Source: Labrys sp. KNU-23 (GTDB taxonomy: Bacteria; Pseudomonadota; Alphaproteobacteria; Rhizobiales; Labraceae). Taken from it: DNA of 64,000 nucleotides. The translations under genes and the position numbers were made by a program. Positions 60,411 through 64,000 of this stretch are shown here, piece by piece. The notes below the pieces were generated by a model that did not search any database, was not told the origin of the DNA, and was given only the letters and a program-made list of their open reading frames with translations. Numbering within the stretch: position 1 is the stretch's first letter; every line of letters starts with the position of its first letter. Location: the NCBI RefSeq assembly GCF_008330945.1, contig NZ_CP043489.1:1240001-1304000 (forward strand), written 5' to 3'.

Positions 60411-62306
60411 ATGAAGCGAATGACCGAACAAGACACCAAAACCTCGGATTCGACGCACGCAATCGACGGCGTCCTCGCTTTGGCCGGGAACGGACGGATG
60501 CAGGACGCCCTCGCCTTGCTGACGGTGCCGGTGGCCGCCGTCCCGCGCAATCGCAATCAGGTCCGACGCCTCGTCGTCGCGCCGGCCATGCGCGCCGGCG
60601 AACTCGACACCGCCCGGATCTTCCTGGAGCGCCTGGTCGAAGCCAATCCCTCCTCCAGTGACGACCTCCTCACGCTCGGCAGTGTGATGATGCGCTCCGG
60701 CCGGCGTGATGCCGGCCAGGCGCATATCGAGCAGGCGGGAGAACTCGACCCCGACAATCTCGCGATCGCAGCGGTAAGGTTGCAGGCCCTGGTCCAGGCG
60801 ACTGACTTCGACGCTGCCCGCACCTTCGCGTGCCGCTATGCCGAGCGCAGCCCGGACCATGCGCGGCTGGCCCAGCTCTGCCTGATCGCCCTGACGCGGG
60901 CGGGTGACCTCGATACCGGCCTCGTCATCGTCGAGCGCCTGCAGGACCGGGTCGACCTTACGGCCGACCTTGCTCTCGAAGTCGCCCAGGTCCTGCAACT
61001 GGCGGGGCGCCACCAGCAGGCACTGGCCATCGGCCGCAAGGCCCTTGAACAGGGCGGAGAATCGCCGAGGCTGCACCTCGTCGTCGCCAATGCGATGCTG
61101 TCGCTCGGCGGGGATGACGCCGAGATCCTCGACCATCTGCGCCAGGCTCGCGACAAGGCAGCCAAGGATGTATTGTTGCTGCGCACCCTCGGCGAAACCC
61201 TGCTCAGACTGCGGCAGAACGAGGAGGCGGTCGATGTCCTCCGGCAGGCCAGCGAGCTCGCACCGGATCTGCGCAATCTCAAGATGCTGCTGGCGCGCGC
61301 CCTGCGGCTGGCCCGCCGCTATGAAGGGGCGGCCACGCTGCTGCGCAAGCTGGCACAGGAGGATCCCCATTCGCCGTCCCTGCAGCGCTACACCATCTCC
61401 ACGCTGCTGCAGGCCGGCCTGAAGGAGGAAGCCCAGGGGCATTATGCCGATCTCGTCGGCCGCAAGCGGGCCTATCTCACGGGCTCCTTCGCGGAGGCCC
61501 TGGCCCGCCTCGACGGGAACCTGGCCAGCGCCCCCATATCCAAGGGCAGGCTTGATTTTGCCTGGTCGCTCGCAAGCCGGCTTGCCGGCGGCGAGCCCGT
61601 GGACGACGGCAAGCCCGTGGACCGCGATAGCTGGGACAACCGGGCGCGGTGGGGCTGCCTCGCCGACCTGCTGCTGCTCGACTGGCTCGAATGCGCGCCC
61701 GAGCGAACCGGCGAAGTCGCCGCTATGCTCGATGGCATCGACGCAGCGGTGGCGGGCATCCGCGAGGGACTGGACAGGGGCAAGGGTGCCCTGCTGATCA
61801 GCCCGCATATGGGACCGATGTATGCAGGTCCCCTGGCGCTGCACATGGCGAACATTCCGATGAAATGGCTCGCCTCCGCCCCCAAGATCGCGTCCTTCCC
61901 GCATGTCGGTTCCCTGATTTCCACCAGTGAGCACTCCGAGCTCGAGGTGACGCGCGAGGTGATGACCTCCCTGCGCCAGGGCAATGCGGTTGTCATCGCC
62001 ATCGACGGCGCCATGAGCCCCTCGGCCCCGCGCGTGGGCTGGGAAGGACGGCAGGTGACCTATTCACAGTTCGCCGCCGGGCTGGTCTACCATCTTGGGG
62101 TTCCGAGCTTCATCACCATTCCCTACTGGCAAGAGCGCCGGGTGAAGTTCCACGTCGAGGCCATGCCGGGCAAGCAGGAAGGCCAGGAATTCCCGGCCTT
62201 CGCCCTGGCCTATCAGCAAGCGTTCTTCGAGGAGGTCGAGCGGCAGGTGCTGCGCGGCCCCGAGAATCTGCGGCTGAGCGGCGGCATCTGGCGAGGAATC
62301 CGCTGA
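60411..62306 (+). CDS. TPR protein with C-terminal LPLAT-like (LpxL/HtrB-type) acyltransferase domain
   Basis: A 631-residue protein. Residues 1-400 are TPR-like repeats (LDTARIFLERLVEANPSSSD, GRHQQALAIGRKALEQGGES, QNEEAVDVLRQASELAPDLR). Residues about 440-620 resemble the lysophospholipid acyltransferase fold of LpxL: KGALLISPHMGPMYAG around H466, a VMTSLRQGNAVVIAIDG strand with D532, and VGWEGRQVTYSQFAAGLVYH. In LpxL-type enzymes the His is followed four residues later by an acidic residue (HxxxxE), but here that place is Y471, so normal catalysis is doubtful. No signal peptide or membrane anchor is seen. The identification of the C-terminal domain is by pattern only. It follows glycosyltransferase paralogue 2 by 18 bases. 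Confidence 0.78.
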   Translation: MKRMTEQDTKTSDSTHAIDGVLALAGNGRMQDALALLTVPVAAVPRNRNQVRRLVVAPAMRAGELDTARIFLERLVEANPSSSDDLLTLGSVMMRSGRRDAGQAHIEQAGELDPDNLAIAAVRLQALVQATDFDAARTFACRYAERSPDHARLAQLCLIALTRAGDLDTGLVIVERLQDRVDLTADLALEVAQVLQLAGRHQQALAIGRKALEQGGESPRLHLVVANAMLSLGGDDAEILDHLRQARDKAAKDVLLLRTLGETLLRLRQNEEAVDVLRQASELAPDLRNLKMLLARALRLARRYEGAATLLRKLAQEDPHSPSLQRYTISTLLQAGLKEEAQGHYADLVGRKRAYLTGSFAEALARLDGNLASAPISKGRLDFAWSLASRLAGGEPVDDGKPVDRDSWDNRARWGCLADLLLLDWLECAPERTGEVAAMLDGIDAAVAGIREGLDRGKGALLISPHMGPMYAGPLALHMANIPMKWLASAPKIASFPHVGSLISTSEHSELEVTREVMTSLRQGNAVVIAIDGAMSPSAPRVGWEGRQVTYSQFAAGLVYHLGVPSFITIPYWQERRVKFHVEAMPGKQEGQEFPAFALAYQQAFFEEVERQVLRGPENLRLSGGIWRGIR

Positions 62307-62457
62307 TGCCTACCGGCTCTTCCACGTTCGCCTTTTTCGAAAACCTGTCCGCCTCCCGCAGGCGGACGGTGACGCACGGACGATCCGCCGGCTTCGGTGA
62401 TCGACCCACTCAACCGCCCTTAGGGCGTCGCAATGACAAACCGCAAGGAGTTATGTC

Positions 62458-63741
62458 TTGAGTCAGAAACGCAAGATCGCAGTCATCGGGCTCGGTTACG
62501 TCGGCCTGCCGGTCGCGGTAGCCTTTGCCAAGCATGGCTATGAGACGATCGGCTTCGACATCGATCAGGCCCGCGTCAAGGAACTGCAGTCCGGCGAGGA
62601 TCGGACGCGTGAGATCTCCAGCGAGGAGTTGAAGGCAACGCCGCCGATCTTCTCCTGGAGCCCCGCCGACCTGAACAAGTCCGATTTCTTCATCGTCACC
62701 GTGCCGACCCCGGTCGACAGCGCCAACCAGCCCGATCTCGGCGCCCTGCGCGCCGCCTCGCGCACTGTCGGCGGCGCGCTCAAGCGCGGCGACATCGTCG
62801 TCTACGAGTCCACCGTCTATCCCGGCGCGACCGAGGAAGAATGCGTGCCCGTGCTCGAGGCCACCTCCGGCCTCACCTGCGGCGTGGACTTCACCGTCGG
62901 CTATTCCCCCGAGCGCATCAATCCGGGCGACAAGGAGCACACCTTCACCAAGATCAAGAAGGTGGTGTCCGGCCAGGACAAGGAGACCAGCGGTATCGTC
63001 GCGGACGTCTATGGCTCCGTCATCACCGCCGGCGTGCATGTCGCTCCAACCATCAAGGTGGCAGAGGCCGCCAAGGTGATCGAGAACGCCCAGCGCGACA
63101 TCAACATCGCCTTCATGAACGAACTCTCGCACATCTTCCAGCTCCTGGATGTCGATACCAGCGACGTGCTCGAAGCAGCGTCCACCAAATGGAACTTCCT
63201 GCCCTTCAAGCCGGGTCTGGTCGGCGGCCATTGCATCGGCGTCGACCCCTACTACCTGACCTATCGTTCGGAGAAGGCCGGCTACCATCCCCAGGTCATC
63301 CTGTCGGGGCGGCGCATCAACGACTCCGTCGGCGAGCGTATCGCCCGCGAATGCGTGCGTCTGCTGCTGCAGGAGGGCCGCAAGGTCGAGAACGTGTTGC
63401 AGCTCGGCCTGACCTTCAAGGAAGACGTGCCGGACCTGCGCAACTCCAAGGCAGCGAGCATCCTCAAGGAGCTCAACCGCTTCGGCATCCAGACCGCGGT
63501 GCACGATCCCTGGGCCTCCAACGAGGAAGCGCTGCACGAATATGGCGTCGAACTTTCCGAGCTGGACGAGATTGAACCGGCTGATGCCATCATCCTGGCC
63601 GTTCCCCACAAGGAATATGCCACCAAGGGTTGGCCGCTGATCAAGTCGCGCCTGCGCAACGGCACGGGCGTGGTGATGGACGTCAAGGGCGTACTCGATC
63701 GCGCGACCGCGCCGGAGGGTGTCACAGTCTGGCGGCTGTGA
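62458..63741 (+). CDS. tviB: UDP-N-acetylhexosamine 6-dehydrogenase (TviB/VipA/WbpO type)
   Basis: A 427-residue nucleotide-sugar dehydrogenase that makes a UDP-N-acetyl-hexosaminuronic acid for polysaccharide synthesis. The NAD motif GLGYVG (11-16), TVPTPVDSANQPDL, YESTVYPGATEEECVPVLE, SPERINPGDKEH, catalytic C259 in GLVGGHCIGVDPYYLTY and LTFKEDVPDLRNSK closely follow TviB. This family uses UDP-GlcNAc or UDP-GalNAc rather than UDP-glucose. The start is a TTG at 62458, eight bases after AAGGAG; an ATG at 62453 opens only a two-codon frame. It links the glmS/glmM amino-sugar supply to the glycosyltransferases upstream. Confidence 0.92.
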   Translation: MSQKRKIAVIGLGYVGLPVAVAFAKHGYETIGFDIDQARVKELQSGEDRTREISSEELKATPPIFSWSPADLNKSDFFIVTVPTPVDSANQPDLGALRAASRTVGGALKRGDIVVYESTVYPGATEEECVPVLEATSGLTCGVDFTVGYSPERINPGDKEHTFTKIKKVVSGQDKETSGIVADVYGSVITAGVHVAPTIKVAEAAKVIENAQRDINIAFMNELSHIFQLLDVDTSDVLEAASTKWNFLPFKPGLVGGHCIGVDPYYLTYRSEKAGYHPQVILSGRRINDSVGERIARECVRLLLQEGRKVENVLQLGLTFKEDVPDLRNSKAASILKELNRFGIQTAVHDPWASNEEALHEYGVELSELDEIEPADAIILAVPHKEYATKGWPLIKSRLRNGTGVVMDVKGVLDRATAPEGVTVWRL

Positions 63742-64000
63742 CCTCGCGCTCTTGAACGCCCAACGGACCATAGGCGCTTCGGTGCTACGCCTGTCCCGCA
63801 CAAGCGGGGCAGGCACGAGCCTTTGCCTCTCCCTGCGCCGATCCGGCGCGGGGTCGAGGCGTCGTGCCCCTTTCGACGCCGTGACAAGCAGCGCACAGCT
63901 CCTGCGCGCTTCCTGCCGTCACCGGCCCATGGCAGACAGAAGGATCATGGCCGATGACATCCGCTGACGTTCTTCAACAAGATTGGGACGGGTATCTCAC
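63742..64000. other. Downstream flank of tviB with hairpin
   Basis: No gene is visible in the last 259 bases. CCTGTCCCGC (63790-63799) and GCGGGGCAGG (63804-63813) form a 10-bp stem with one G-T pair and an ACAA loop 50 bases after the tviB stop. It lacks a T-run, so it is a possible transcript-end or repeat hairpin rather than a classic terminator. Confidence 0.45.

Noticed and set aside
59445..61934. 829-codon open frame on the reverse strand opposite the glycosyltransferase and TPR genes
   Set aside because: It is antisense to two well-supported genes, has a His/Gln/Arg/Gly-rich composition typical of high-GC shadow frames, and shows no domain.
62347..62367. 8-bp hairpin (GTCCGCCT/AGGCGGAC) between the acyltransferase-like gene and tviB
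   Set aside because: No T-run follows and the two genes are in the same direction; too short to call a terminator or repeat family member.

Overview
The window is about 65% G+C chromosomal DNA that looks like a free-living, metabolically versatile alphaproteobacterium, most likely of the order Hyphomicrobiales (Rhizobiales). The grounds are codon and base composition, the many LysR/GntR/LacI-controlled catabolic units, polar-amino-acid ABC importers, and a high density of dispersed palindromic repeats between genes. The genus cannot be fixed from the sequence alone. I see no rRNA, tRNA, CRISPR array, transposase, phage or plasmid gene.

Layout. 0-8.6 kb: a truncated LysR gene, the co-chaperone pair cbpA-cbpM, an aldo/keto reductase, a divergent histidine-phosphatase-like protein, and a LysR-controlled set of RidA, class V aminotransferase and beta-hydroxyacid dehydrogenase; then a FecR-like exported protein. 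8.9-12.8 kb: a copper-resistance operon (P1B ATPase then Tat-exported multicopper oxidase) behind a MerR/CueR-type promoter. 13-18.5 kb: an FMN-dependent alpha-hydroxyacid dehydrogenase divergent from an MFS carrier, and a LysR gene divergent from mmsA. 18.5-23.9 kb: a probable gamma-glutamylated polyamine catabolic unit (puuA-like, puuB-like, aldehyde dehydrogenase) with a divergent GntR regulator. 23.9-32.5 kb: a diguanylate cyclase, a nucleoside deaminase, an SDR, an ethanolamine-type APC permease with a divergent LuxR regulator, an exported ankyrin protein, a CynX-type MFS carrier and S-formylglutathione hydrolase.

32.6-37.8 kb: a LacI-type regulator with two strong palindromic operators in front of it, followed by an amino-acid-type binding protein, an oversized permease and a GH1 beta-glucosidase, with no ATPase gene of its own. 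38-47.4 kb: an SDR, a MocR-type regulator that has lost the PLP lysine, and a second amino-acid-type importer (ATPase, binding protein, two permeases) running into a HisN-like phosphatase, two PLP enzymes and a NUDIX hydrolase. This looks like uptake and breakdown of an amino compound that may be phosphorylated or sugar-linked. Both importers carry an inverted-repeat element between binding-protein and permease genes.

47.6-63.7 kb: amino-sugar and glycan synthesis. glmS and glmM make glucosamine-1-phosphate for UDP-GlcNAc. After a 1.1 kb AT-rich gap come a TPR-glycosyltransferase, a TPR protein, a coiled-coil/TPR-like/glycosyltransferase protein, a second TPR-glycosyltransferase, a TPR protein with a C-terminal lysophospholipid-acyltransferase-like domain, and a TviB-type UDP-N-acetylhexosamine 6-dehydrogenase. 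This set is the least ordinary part of the window and is the best candidate for an undescribed surface-glycan or protein-glycosylation system.

A two-hairpin repeat family occurs four times between 40.4 and 56.1 kb, and several other inverted-repeat elements lie elsewhere.
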